This document shows, piece by piece, positions 36,702 through 45,092 of a stretch of DNA of 64,000 bases. The DNA is from Rhizobium phaseoli (GTDB taxonomy: Bacteria > Pseudomonadota > Alphaproteobacteria > Rhizobiales > Rhizobiaceae). Where the stretch lies: the NCBI RefSeq assembly GCF_003985125.1, contig NZ_ML133565.1:248001-312000 (forward strand), in the 5' to 3' direction. A program made the translations under genes and the position numbers. How positions within the stretch are numbered: position 1 is the stretch's first letter; each line of letters begins with the position of its first letter. The notes under the pieces are model-generated. The model was given only the letters and a program-made list of their open reading frames with translations. It had not been told where the DNA came from and ran no database searches.

Positions 36702-37781
36702 TCAGAGTGCGACTGAAAGAGTGTTGTCGCGCCGGTCGGCCACCTCATGCGAATTCACCATCGCGCCGGCGAGCTGGCGGAAGGTGACGAGCCCCAGGGT
36801 TTCTCCCGATGGTGTAACCACCCTGGCATCGTCGGCCGGCGTCGAGGCCAGCATCCGGACGGCCTCTTCGACCGTCGTTCCGGCCGCAATCGCCAGTCCG
36901 ACCGGTGCCGCACCGGCGTGCAGCGGGGTCATGACGGCTTCGACATGGACGACCCGTCCCCGGTTCACTTCCTTGACGAAATTGGCGATGTATTCGTCGG
37001 CCGGGCGCAGCACGATGTCCTGGCTGGTGCCCTGCTGGATGACTTCGCCGTCACGCAGGATGGCGATCTGGTCGCCGAGGCGCAGCGCCTCGTCGAGATC
37101 GTGGGTGATGAAGACGATGGTCTTCTTGATTTCCTTCTGGATGTCGAGAAGCACCGTCTGCATGTCGGTGCGGATCAACGGGTCGAGCGCCGAATAGGCC
37201 TCGTCCATCAGAAGCACCGGCGCATCGTTGGCAAGCGCCCGCGCCAGGCCGACACGCTGCTGCATGCCGCCGGAAAGCTGGTTGGGATAGCGCTGCTCGA
37301 AGCCCTTGAGGCCGACCCGCTCCAGCCAGCGCATGGCGATGTCGATGGCTTTGGCCCGCTCCATACCCTGCACTTCGAGGCCGAAGATGGTGTTGTCGAG
37401 GACGTTGCGGTGCGGCAGCAGCGCAAACTTCTGGAACACCATCGCCGTCTGCTGGCGGCGGAACGTCCGCAATTCGGTCTCGTTCATCTTCACGACGTCG
37501 ACGCCGTCGACCAGCACTTCGCCGGATGTCGGGTCGATCAGCCGGTTGATGTGGCGGATCAGCGTCGACTTGCCCGATCCGGACAGGCCCATGACGACCT
37601 GGATGCAGCCGGAGGGGATCTCGATATTGATATCCCTGAGGCCGAGCACGTGGCCGTATTTCTGGTTGAGCTCGGTCTTTGTCAGGCCTTTCTGCACCGC
37701 CTCGACATGGGCGGCCGGGTTGGGGCCGAAGATCTTGTAGAGGTGGCGGATCTTGATGCCGCCGAAATGATGCTCAGCCAT
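36702..37781 (-). CDS. proV: Betaine-type ABC transporter ATPase (ProV/OpuAA family)
   Basis: 359 residues. Start set at MAEHHFGGIKIRHLYKIFG, whose ATG overlaps the permease stop by 8 bp. The ProV-specific N-terminus (GLTKTELNQKYGHVLGLRDI) is followed by Walker A GLSGSGKST, signature LSGGMQQRVG, Walker B VLLMDEAYSALDP, and a switch His in FITHDLDEA. A C-terminal CBS-like regulatory part (VHVEAVMTPLHAG onward) follows, as in osmosensing or substrate-sensing betaine ATPases. Last gene of a tetR-proC-like-proX-proW-proV series on the minus strand. Confidence 0.93.
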   Translation of the reverse strand: MAEHHFGGIKIRHLYKIFGPNPAAHVEAVQKGLTKTELNQKYGHVLGLRDINIEIPSGCIQVVMGLSGSGKSTLIRHINRLIDPTSGEVLVDGVDVVKMNETELRTFRRQQTAMVFQKFALLPHRNVLDNTIFGLEVQGMERAKAIDIAMRWLERVGLKGFEQRYPNQLSGGMQQRVGLARALANDAPVLLMDEAYSALDPLIRTDMQTVLLDIQKEIKKTIVFITHDLDEALRLGDQIAILRDGEVIQQGTSQDIVLRPADEYIANFVKEVNRGRVVHVEAVMTPLHAGAAPVGLAIAAGTTVEEAVRMLASTPADDARVVTPSGETLGLVTFRQLAGAMVNSHEVADRRDNTLSVAL

Positions 37782-38661
37782 GAACGGTCTCCCGATGCTT
37801 CTGGAGCCTTTTGCCATATGCCTGGCTGACCCGGTCGAAGATGATGGCAATGCCGACGATGGCAAGGCCGTTGAAAATGCCCAGCGTGAAGTACTGGTTG
37901 GCAATCGCTTTCAGCACCGGCTGGCCGAGGCCCTGGACGCCGATCATGGAGGCGATGACCACCATGGCGAGCGCCATCATGATCGTCTGGTTGATGCCGG
38001 CCATGATGGTGGGCAGCGCCAGCGGCAGCTGCACCTTGAACAGTTTCTGCGATCGCGAGGTGCCGAAGGCGTCGGCGGCTTCGAGCACGTCCTTGTCGAC
38101 GAGGCGGATGCCGAGATCGGTCAGGCGGATCATCGGCGGGATGGCGTAGATGACGACGGCGATCAGGCCGGGCACCTTGCCGATGCCGAGCAGCATGACG
38201 ACCGGAATGAGGTAGACGAAGCTCGGCATGGTCTGCATGACGTCTAGGATGGGGTTGACGATGCGCTGCAGCCGGTCGGAGCGGGCCATCAGGATGCCGA
38301 TCGGGATGCCGATGGCGATGGAAAGAACCGTGCAGACGAAGATCATCGAGACCGTCCGCATCGTGTCATCCCACATGTCGAAATAGCCGATCAGCATCAG
38401 CGTCACCAGACAGCCGGCGACGACCTTCAGGCTGCGGCTCCCAAACCAGGCGATGGCCAGGATGATCGCGGTGATGATCGGCCATGGCGTCTGAGTCATG
38501 AAACGTTCGGCCGCGATGAGGAAATGCTGCAGCGGCACGAACAGGCTTTCGATGCCGTCGCCGTAGCTGCGGGTAAATCCGCGAAAGCCGTCATCGATCG
38601 CCTTCTTCAGATTGCGAAGCGCGTCATCGTTCATGTGCGGGAATTTGTAAAACCATTCCAT
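37774..38661 (-). CDS. proW: Betaine-type ABC transporter permease (ProW family)
   Basis: 295 residues starting MEWFYKFPHMNDDALRNLKK. An N-terminal tail of about 75 residues is followed by six or so membrane helices. The permease coupling loop is DAFGTSRSQKLFKVQLPLALP, in parts, and the helix GINQTIMMALAMVVIASMIG is typical of ProW. Works with ProV and the ProX protein encoded upstream. Confidence 0.93.
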   Translation of the reverse strand: MEWFYKFPHMNDDALRNLKKAIDDGFRGFTRSYGDGIESLFVPLQHFLIAAERFMTQTPWPIITAIILAIAWFGSRSLKVVAGCLVTLMLIGYFDMWDDTMRTVSMIFVCTVLSIAIGIPIGILMARSDRLQRIVNPILDVMQTMPSFVYLIPVVMLLGIGKVPGLIAVVIYAIPPMIRLTDLGIRLVDKDVLEAADAFGTSRSQKLFKVQLPLALPTIMAGINQTIMMALAMVVIASMIGVQGLGQPVLKAIANQYFTLGIFNGLAIVGIAIIFDRVSQAYGKRLQKHRETVHG

Positions 38662-38721
38662 CTCGGTTCCCCTTTCGTCAAACAGCCGTGGCAGTCTTTT
38701 TGATTTTGTCGGCGCGTGAGA

Positions 38722-38746
38722 AGCGGTGCGCTTTTCGCGCACCGCT
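38722..38746 (-). terminator. Stem-loop between proX and proW
   Basis: AGCGGTGCGC (38722-38731) pairs with GCGCACCGCT (38737-38746) around a 5 nt loop. On the minus strand it follows proX directly and has no U-run. This is the usual layout of an mRNA-stabilising or attenuating hairpin that raises the ratio of binding protein to permease. Confidence 0.6.
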
Positions 38747-38754
38747 ATTTTTGT

Positions 38755-39756
38755 TTAGAGAGCAGCTTCGATCTTCGCGGCTGCCTCCGGCGAGACCCAC
38801 TTGGTCCAGATGTCCTTGTTCTCTTCCAGGAAGTGCTTGGCACCGTCTTCGCCGGTCGCCTGGTTGTCGGTCATCCACGACATCAGCTTGTTGACCGTGT
38901 CGTTGCTCCAGGAGCGTTTCTTCAGATAATCCATGACCTCGGGGCCGACCTTTTCAGAAAAGGGTTTGGCAACGAGGGTCACGACGTGATCAACCGGCCA
39001 CGAAGCGGGCTTCGGATCGGGGCAGTCGGCGACGGTGATGCAGCGCTTCCATTCGGCGGCATCCTCCGGCACGCCGGCTTCGAGCTTGACCATCTGATAC
39101 TTGCCGAGAAGCGCGGTCGGCGCCCAGTAGTAACCGACCCAGCCTTCCTTGCGTTCGTAGGCCTTGGCGATCGAACCGTCGAGACCGGCAGCAGAACCGG
39201 TGTCGACGAGGGTGAAGCCCGCCTTCTCGGCGCCGAAGGCCTTGTAGAGCTGCGAGGTGACGACCGTGCCGCCCCAGCCCTGCGGGCCGTTGACGATGGC
39301 GCCCTTCTTGGGATCCTCTGGATCAGGGAAGAGTTCCGGATGCTTCAGCACGTCGCCGATGGTCTTGATGTCGGGATGGGCGTCGGCGAGATATTTCGGA
39401 ATCCACCAGCCCTGTACGCCGCCGTCGGGCAGCGGTGAGCCGACCTGCACGATACGGCCTTCTTCCGTGCCCTTCTTGACGACATCAGGCAGCAGGTCGA
39501 TCCAGGCTTCCGGGGCGATATCAGGCTGACCCTTTTCCGCCATTGACGTGATCGTCGGGACGGTGTCGCCGACGGTGATGTCGGCGCTGCAGCCATAACC
39601 TTCGTTCAGGATGAACTTGTCCAGGTTGGAGAGAACTTCGGCGCTCTGCCAGTTCATGCTGGCGATGGTGACGCTGCCGCATTCGGCGGCGCTGGCGAAA
39701 GACGCACCGCCGAGCAGGCCGAACGTCAAACATGTCGATGCGAGTAGTTTCTTCAT
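38755..39756 (-). CDS. proX: Betaine-type ABC transporter substrate-binding protein (ProX/OpuAC family)
   Basis: 333 residues with a signal peptide (cleavage near ASAAE, residue 24). Mature sequence has the ProX hallmarks: IASMNWQSAEVLSNLDKFIL, then PEAWIDLLPDVV. It is rich in Trp (VQGWWIPKY, GWGGTVV, KEGWVGYYWAP), which supply the aromatic box for a quaternary ammonium group. Periplasmic receptor for a betaine. The neighbouring stcD-type gene points to proline betaine. Confidence 0.93.
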   Translation of the reverse strand: MKKLLASTCLTFGLLGGASFASAAECGSVTIASMNWQSAEVLSNLDKFILNEGYGCSADITVGDTVPTITSMAEKGQPDIAPEAWIDLLPDVVKKGTEEGRIVQVGSPLPDGGVQGWWIPKYLADAHPDIKTIGDVLKHPELFPDPEDPKKGAIVNGPQGWGGTVVTSQLYKAFGAEKAGFTLVDTGSAAGLDGSIAKAYERKEGWVGYYWAPTALLGKYQMVKLEAGVPEDAAEWKRCITVADCPDPKPASWPVDHVVTLVAKPFSEKVGPEVMDYLKKRSWSNDTVNKLMSWMTDNQATGEDGAKHFLEENKDIWTKWVSPEAAAKIEAAL

Positions 39757-39790
39757 TCTCGTTCCCTCTATTTAGCGGCTGATCTAGCCG

Positions 39791-39815
39791 GGCGGGGTGC
39801 CGCAGTACCCGCCCT
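39791..39815 (-). terminator. Stem-loop between the proC-like gene and proX
   Basis: GGGCGGGGT and ACCCGCCC (8 bp with one bulged G) around an 8 nt loop in the 68 bp spacer. It may partly separate proC-like and proX transcription. Confidence 0.4.
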
Positions 39816-39824
39816 CAACGGTTG

Positions 39825-40619
39825 TCAGGAAGCGTCTCCCATACTCACCGATTTCTTGAATGCTGCCGATAGTCCGTCTGCCACCGCAGCGTCGAACCCG
39901 GCGGCGCGCATGCCTTGGATGGCTGCCGCCGTTGTGCCGCGATAGTCGAGAAAGGCCGCAACGGTATCGGCGGCAGATCCGTCGCGACGTTCCAGCAGGC
40001 GGCCGGCGCCGACCAGCACCGTATTGACGGCGCGGCGGGCAATCTCGGCCGGAAGGCCATGGGCGACGGCGTCGCTCATCATGGCGGCAGCGAGCAGTGC
40101 CGGAAATGCCGGGCCGGACCCGGAAAGGCCGGTGAGGTAGTCGATATCGCCTTCGCTTGCGACTTCGTCCTGTGATCCGCAAGCCTCGAAAATGGCGCCG
40201 ACAATGGCCCGGTCGTCTGCGGTGACACCGCTCGCGCCGATCCAGGGCGTATAGGATCTGGCCACTTCGGCGGCAGCATTCGGCAGCGCGCGGACGACGC
40301 GACCGGTGTTGTGGCGTTCTGAGAGGGCATTCAGTCGGACGCCCGCCATGACCGAGATGACGAGCTTGCCGTCGGCGTCGACCGTCAGGCCATGCCAGTC
40401 ACCGGGGCGCACCGAGAGAATGATCACGTCAGAGCGATCGGCAAGCGCCTGGTTGTCAGACGTCCAGGAGGAGTTCGGGAAGCGGCGCGGCTGTGTGCTG
40501 CGATAGGAGAGGCAAAGATTTCGAGAATCGACCACGCCGGCATCAATGAGCGAGCCGGCGATTGCCCCGCCCAGCCAGCCGCCACCACCGATTATGCCGA
40601 TTCTCAAGGAAACGCTCAT
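39825..40619 (-). CDS. Pyrroline-5-carboxylate reductase family protein (ProC-like)
   Basis: 264 residues; start chosen at MSVSLRIGIIGGGGWLGG so that the NADP-binding GxGxxG is at the N-terminus. P5CR features include SVRPGDWHGL in place of the usual VKP segment, the LPNAAAEV region, LSGSGPAF, and the C-terminal helix. Canonical ProC enzymes reduce pyrroline-5-carboxylate to proline. In a catabolic betaine operon a reductase of another cyclic imine is also possible. It lies 13 bp after the tetR gene and before proX, so it is co-transcribed. Confidence 0.82.
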   Translation of the reverse strand: MSVSLRIGIIGGGGWLGGAIAGSLIDAGVVDSRNLCLSYRSTQPRRFPNSSWTSDNQALADRSDVIILSVRPGDWHGLTVDADGKLVISVMAGVRLNALSERHNTGRVVRALPNAAAEVARSYTPWIGASGVTADDRAIVGAIFEACGSQDEVASEGDIDYLTGLSGSGPAFPALLAAAMMSDAVAHGLPAEIARRAVNTVLVGAGRLLERRDGSAADTVAAFLDYRGTTAAAIQGMRAAGFDAAVADGLSAAFKKSVSMGDAS

Positions 40620-40632
40620 CGCCGGCCTTCCT

Positions 40633-41262
40633 CTAACTGGGCCTATAGCCGTGCCGGGAGAAGAAGCGATCAAGCTCCCTCTGCTGCGGCACTTCGCCCG
40701 TGTAGATCGCAATATACTCCGGAATCCGTTTCATGCGGACGGCGATATCCTCCCTCGACTGCATGGAGATGTAGCCGATCTGCACGAGGTATGTTGTTCG
40801 CGCTCTGACATCCGATGTCGTTTCTGGTAACCCGAACCGCATGAACATGCGCTTCAGCGCCTCCAGTCGGATCTGGTCGGCGTGCTGAACTTCGGCCAAA
40901 AGCTCGTCCGACTGCAGCGCCCAGCTGCGGATGGCGAACTCGAATTTCGCGTCGAAGAGATCGGTGTTGAGCCAGCAATCGAATACGTTGAGCATCGCCT
41001 CGGCCAGCGATTCCGCGTAAGCCTCGGACTGCTTGATGATGTTGCCAGTGTTTTTGTCGCGCCACCGCGCCACCAATGCGCTCAACAGTTCCTCTCGATC
41101 CTTGAAGAACCAGTAGAAGCTCGTCCTGGAGAGGTTGAGCTTCTTCGCCAAGGGCAGAATTTTCACCGAGTCAACGCCCGACTCGAGCAGGGAATGGTAG
41201 GCTGCTTCGAGCCATCCCTCCTGCGATCCGCGCCAGCCAGTGTCGTTCAAAGCCTGATCCAT
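40633..41262 (-). CDS. TetR-family transcriptional regulator
   Basis: 209 residues. The N-terminal TetR helix-turn-helix is WLEAAYHSLLESGVDSVKIL, then LAKKLNLSRTSFYWFFKDREELL. The C-terminal helical part is a ligand pocket of unknown specificity. It is divergent from the stcD-type gene across 146 bp carrying a large inverted repeat that overlaps a promoter on each side, so it most likely represses both directions and responds to the betaine or N-methylproline. Confidence 0.92.
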   Translation of the reverse strand: MDQALNDTGWRGSQEGWLEAAYHSLLESGVDSVKILPLAKKLNLSRTSFYWFFKDREELLSALVARWRDKNTGNIIKQSEAYAESLAEAMLNVFDCWLNTDLFDAKFEFAIRSWALQSDELLAEVQHADQIRLEALKRMFMRFGLPETTSDVRARTTYLVQIGYISMQSREDIAVRMKRIPEYIAIYTGEVPQQRELDRFFSRHGYRPS

Positions 41263-41302
41263 GAATTAACTCCTATCAAATTACGACACGGCGCACAAGA
41301 AA

Positions 41303-41364
41303 AATGTACATATGTGTCGAAAATAACGACCCGTCTGTTTTCTTCGTTGACACATATGTACATT
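41303..41364. promoter_or_regulatory. Paired operator: 16 bp inverted repeat between tetR and stcD
   Basis: AATGTACATATGTGTC (41303-41318) and its exact reverse complement GACACATATGTACATT (41349-41364) are 30 bp apart. Each arm is itself nearly palindromic around ACATATGT, so each can bind a dimer. The arms lie at mirror-image positions over the two divergent promoters. Confidence 0.8.
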
Positions 41365-41375
41365 GCGCATAGCGT
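41347..41375 (+). promoter_or_regulatory. Promoter of the stcD operon, overlapped by the operator
   Basis: TTGACA (41347-41352), 17 nt, then TAGCGT (41370-41375). The right operator arm fills most of the -35/-10 spacer, a classic repression geometry. On the minus strand TCGACA sits at the mirrored position for tetR. Confidence 0.55.
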
Positions 41376-41408
41376 TCCTTTGTCGTTTTTAATCCGGAAC
41401 CACGGTCC

Positions 41409-43445
41409 ATGTCGAATGATCCTCTCCTTCAGCCTTACCAGCTCAAGCATCTGAAGCTGCGCAACCGTATCATCGTGACCTCGCACGAACCGGCCTATCC
41501 GGAAGACGGTATGCCGAAGGAAAAGTATCGCGCCTATACGGTGGAGCGGGCAAAGGGCGGCGTGGCCCTGACGATGACGGCGGGTTCGGCGGCCGTCTCC
41601 AAGGACAGCCCGCCGGTCTTCAACAACCTGCTCGCCTATAAGGACGAGATCGTCCCGTGGATCAGGGAAATGACCGATGCGGTGCACGGGGAGGGGGCGG
41701 CGATCATGATCCAGCTCACCCACCTCGGCCGGCGCACGCGCTGGGACAAGGGCGACTGGCTGCCGGTTGTGGCGCCGTCGCATCATCGCGAGGCTTCGCA
41801 CCGCGCCTTCCCGAAGAAGATGGAAGACTGGGATATCGAGCGCATCATCAAGGATTTCGCCGATGCGGCCGAGCGCATGAAGGCGGGCGGCATGGACGGT
41901 GTCGAGCTCGAGGCCTACGGCCACCTGATCGACCAGTTCGTGTCTCCGCTCACCAATGAGCTCGATGGCCCCTATGGCGGTTCGCTCGACAATCGTCTGC
42001 GCTTCTGTTTCGACGTGTTCAAGGCGATCCGGAAAAGGGTAGGCGACGAGTTCATTCTCGGCCTGCGCTATACGGCCGACGAATGTCTTCCCGGCGGCAC
42101 GGGCAAGGCCGAAGGCCTCGAATTCTCCAAGCGCCTGAAGGAAAGCGGCCTCATCGATTACCTGAATGTGATCCGCGGCCATATCGACACCGACGCGGGC
42201 CTGACCGATGTAATCCCAATCCAGGGCATGGCGAATTCGCCGCATCTCGATTTCGCCGGCGAAATCCGCGCCGCCACCCAATTTCCGACCTTCCATGCGG
42301 CGAAGATCCCCGACGTCGCAACCGCGCGCCACGCGATTGCGGCCGGCAAGGTCGACATGGTCGGCATGACCCGCGCCCACATGACCGACCCGCATATTGT
42401 CCGCAAGATCATCGAGAAACGGGAAGAGGATATCCGCCCCTGCGTCGGCGCCAACTACTGTCTAGACCGCATCTATCAGGGCGGCGCCGCCTATTGCATC
42501 CACAATGCCGCCACCGGCCGCGAACTGACCATGCCGCATATCCTTGATAAGGCCGATGTGAAGAAGAAGGTCGTTATCGTCGGCGCCGGTCCGGCCGGTC
42601 TCGAGGCGGCGCGGGTTGCCGGGGAACGCGGCCACAAGGTGGTCGTTTTCGAAGCGGCGAACAATCCCGGCGGCCAGATCCGCCTCACCGCCCAGAGCGA
42701 ACGCCGCAGAGAGATGATCAGCATCATCGACTGGCGTATGAGCCAGTGCGAAAAATACGACGTGACCTTCCACTTCAACAGCTGGGCGGAAGCCGACACG
42801 ATCGAAGCCGAAAACCCCGATGTCGTCATTATCGCGACCGGCGGCCTGCCGCATACCGAGGTGCTTTCGACGGGCAACGAGCTGGTGGTCTCCTCATGGG
42901 ACATCATCTCCGGGGACGTGAAGCCTGGCACCAACGTGCTGATTTTCGATGATGCCGGCGACCATGCCGGCCTTCAGGCGGCGGAATTTCTCGCCAAGGC
43001 GGGCGCCAAGGTCGAGATCATGACGCCCGACCGGTCCTTCGCGCCTGAGGTCATGGCGATGAACCTTGTGCCCTATATGCGCTCCCTTCAGAAGCATGAC
43101 GTGACCTTCACCGTCACATATCGCCTGGAAGCGGTCGAGAAGAGCGGCAATCAGCTTGTTGCCCATGTCGGCAGCGATTACGGCGGGATTGCCAAGCAGA
43201 GCAGCTACGACCAGATCGTCGTCAATCACGGGACCATTCCGCTCGATGAGCTCTATTTCGAGCTGAAGCCCAATTCGAGCAACCTCGGCGAGATGTCGCA
43301 TGACCAGCTTCTGGCTGGTGAACCGCAGTCGGTCGTTCGCAATCCCGAGGGCAAATTCCAGCTGTTCCGGATCGGCGACGCTGTCGCTGCGCGCAACACG
43401 CATGCCGCCGTCTATGACGGCCTGCGCATCGCGAAGGATATATGA
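41409..43445 (+). CDS. stcD: N-methylproline demethylase, StcD family (flavin/Fe-S oxidoreductase)
   Basis: 678 residues, the size of Sinorhizobium StcD. An old-yellow-enzyme barrel (1-370) has the FMN-binding opening QLKHLKLRNRIIV and a TMADH/DgcA-like layout. A cysteine region (Cys345, Cys351, Cys363) follows, then a Rossmann FAD/NAD-type domain from VVIVGAGPAGLEAARVAG (about residue 390). In the TMADH spacing the second cluster cysteine is replaced by Ala348. The family removes an N-methyl group from N-methylproline or dimethylglycine and releases formaldehyde, passing electrons to ETF. The following etfB/etfA and formaldehyde genes fit this well. First gene of the operon behind the TetR-controlled promoter. 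Confidence 0.88.
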   Translation: MSNDPLLQPYQLKHLKLRNRIIVTSHEPAYPEDGMPKEKYRAYTVERAKGGVALTMTAGSAAVSKDSPPVFNNLLAYKDEIVPWIREMTDAVHGEGAAIMIQLTHLGRRTRWDKGDWLPVVAPSHHREASHRAFPKKMEDWDIERIIKDFADAAERMKAGGMDGVELEAYGHLIDQFVSPLTNELDGPYGGSLDNRLRFCFDVFKAIRKRVGDEFILGLRYTADECLPGGTGKAEGLEFSKRLKESGLIDYLNVIRGHIDTDAGLTDVIPIQGMANSPHLDFAGEIRAATQFPTFHAAKIPDVATARHAIAAGKVDMVGMTRAHMTDPHIVRKIIEKREEDIRPCVGANYCLDRIYQGGAAYCIHNAATGRELTMPHILDKADVKKKVVIVGAGPAGLEAARVAGERGHKVVVFEAANNPGGQIRLTAQSERRREMISIIDWRMSQCEKYDVTFHFNSWAEADTIEAENPDVVIIATGGLPHTEVLSTGNELVVSSWDIISGDVKPGTNVLIFDDAGDHAGLQAAEFLAKAGAKVEIMTPDRSFAPEVMAMNLVPYMRSLQKHDVTFTVTYRLEAVEKSGNQLVAHVGSDYGGIAKQSSYDQIVVNHGTIPLDELYFELKPNSSNLGEMSHDQLLAGEPQSVVRNPEGKFQLFRIGDAVAARNTHAAVYDGLRIAKDI

Positions 43446-43489
43446 TTGCAGCAGAGGCCACCGGCTGGCAGGCCTAAAATCGTCCTGTT

Positions 43490-43597
43490 CTAAAGCGTGT
43501 CGCGATCTTTCGGATTCGCTTGTCACGCTTTAGGTCTTTGTTTTTACGCATGTCTTTATCGCAAAACCGCTGCACACTTTTGCGAGACATGCTCTAG
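43490..43597. repeat. Rhizobial intergenic mosaic-type repeat (RIME-like)
   Basis: About 108 bp made of two adjacent hairpins: CTAAAGCGTG / CACGCTTTAG (43490-43499, 43524-43533), then GCATGTCT with CGCAAAA / TTTTGCG with AGACATGC (43548-43592). I recognise this as the widespread rhizobial intergenic palindrome. It separates stcD from the cupin gene and could modulate the mRNA between them. Confidence 0.75.
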
Positions 43598-43609
43598 GGA
43601 GGGGATGGC

Positions 43610-44218
43610 ATGAGTTTACGCGGGGGGAGCCTGCAGATTTTCTTGGACACAGCGTCTCAGGCTTTCCAGGCATTTGCGACAGCCCCGGTGGCCCGACGCT
43701 CGATACGGCAGTTTGTCGCAAAGCTGGAGCAGCCGGGAACCGCACGTGCCGGCGACGGAAGCCGGTTGCCGGTCTGCGATTACCTTGATGTGGCGCTCGC
43801 GATTGATACCTCCTATGATCCCTCGCTGGGGCGATTGGTCGAGGCGTTCAAAGGCATCGAGCCAATGCTTGAATGGCGTCGGCGCACCAAGTATGACCAC
43901 TCGGCGAGCGACAATTTTGCCGATGGGCATGCCAATGCGATGATCATAGGCCCCGGCGGACTGGAGGAGCGGAGCGACCTGTGGCTCGGTGTGACGTTGA
44001 TGGCGCCGCATGTGCGCTATCCCGATCATGATCATGCGCCGGAGGAGGTCTATCTCGTGCTTTCCGAGGGGGAGTTCAAGCAGGGGGAGGGGAAGTGGTT
44101 TTCGCCCGGCATCGGCGGATCGTTCTATAATGTCCCAGGGATCAAACATGCCATGAGGTCGGTCGATACGCCGCTCTTCGCCTTCTGGGCGTTGCTTGCC
44201 GATCGACCGCACGAGTAG
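43610..44218 (+). CDS. DMSP-lyase-family (DddQ-like) cupin with complete metal site
   Basis: 202 residues. The N-terminal helical part (1-90) and C-terminal cupin follow the DddQ/DMSP_lyase family plan. The metal ligands can be placed as His140, His142, Glu146 and His180, plus Tyr148 (from RYPDHDHAPEEVYLVLS and GIKHAMRS). The His-x-His-x3-Glu...His spacing is the same as in characterised DMSP-lyase cupins. Known members cleave dimethylsulfoniopropionate, a sulfonium betaine analogue. Here the gene lies in an N-methylproline/betaine operon, so a lyase or other role on a betaine-like compound is more likely. That is inference. It precedes etfB by 99 bp. Confidence 0.8.
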   Translation: MSLRGGSLQIFLDTASQAFQAFATAPVARRSIRQFVAKLEQPGTARAGDGSRLPVCDYLDVALAIDTSYDPSLGRLVEAFKGIEPMLEWRRRTKYDHSASDNFADGHANAMIIGPGGLEERSDLWLGVTLMAPHVRYPDHDHAPEEVYLVLSEGEFKQGEGKWFSPGIGGSFYNVPGIKHAMRSVDTPLFAFWALLADRPHE

Positions 44219-44317
44219 CGCGATGAGCAGGTTTAAACCTTGCAGCGTCCTGTGCGCGTCTGAAAGGACGTCCGGCGCTGTAGGGATCAGCATTCGGAAG
44301 AACAAAGGGGATTGCAA

Positions 44318-45067
44318 ATGAAGATTCTCGTGCCCGTCAAACGGGTTGTCGACTACAACGTGAAGATCCGGGTGAAGCCGGATGGTTCGGGTGTCGAGCT
44401 TGCCAATGTGAAGATGTCGATGAACCCGTTCGACGAGATCTCGGTCGAAGAGGCGCTGCGGCTGAAGGAAGCCGGCAAGGCCGAGGAAGTGGTGGTGGTG
44501 TCGATCGGCCCGGCCAAGGCCGAGGAGACGTTGAGGACCGCGCTCGCCATGGGCGCCGACCGGGCGATCCTGGTCGAGACCGACGATCAGGTCGAGCCGC
44601 TCGCTGTCGCCAAGATCCTCAAGGCGGTCGCCGATGCCGAACAGCCCGGATTGGTCATCGTCGGTAAGCAGGCGATCGACGACGATAGCAACCAGACCGG
44701 CCAGATGCTGGCGGCATTGCTCGGCAGGCCCCAAGCGACCTTCGCCTCGAAGATCGAGATCGGGGACGGCAAAGCAACGGTCACCCGCGAGGTCGACGGC
44801 GGCCTGCAGACGATCGAGATCAAGCTGCCGGCGGTCGTCACCACCGATCTTCGTCTGAACGAGCCGCGTTATGCCTCGCTGCCGAATATCATGAAGGCGA
44901 AGAAGAAGCCGCTCGACAAGAAGAGCCCGGCCGATTTCGGCGTCTCGACGACGCCGCGGCTGACGGTGTTGAAGACCGAGGAGCCGTCCGGCCGCAAGGC
45001 CGGCGTCAAGGTCAAGAGCGTCGCCGAACTGGTCGACAGGCTGAAGAACGAAGCCGGCGTGCTGTAA
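44318..45067 (+). CDS. etfB: Electron transfer flavoprotein beta subunit
   Basis: 249 residues starting [24 protein letters not shown] two codons earlier is not needed. The ETF-beta signature is present: [27 protein letters not shown] around 60-85 (split), [17 protein letters not shown], and the [21 protein letters not shown] recognition loop with its conserved Leu. Pairs with EtfA to accept electrons from the StcD-type demethylase and pass them to the quinone pool. Confidence 0.95.
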   Translation: MKILVPVKRVVDYNVKIRVKPDGSGVELANVKMSMNPFDEISVEEALRLKEAGKAEEVVVVSIGPAKAEETLRTALAMGADRAILVETDDQVEPLAVAKILKAVADAEQPGLVIVGKQAIDDDSNQTGQMLAALLGRPQATFASKIEIGDGKATVTREVDGGLQTIEIKLPAVVTTDLRLNEPRYASLPNIMKAKKKPLDKKSPADFGVSTTPRLTVLKTEEPSGRKAGVKVKSVAELVDRLKNEAGVL

Positions 45068-45092
45068 TCGGGTTGGAACAGGAGCAATTATC

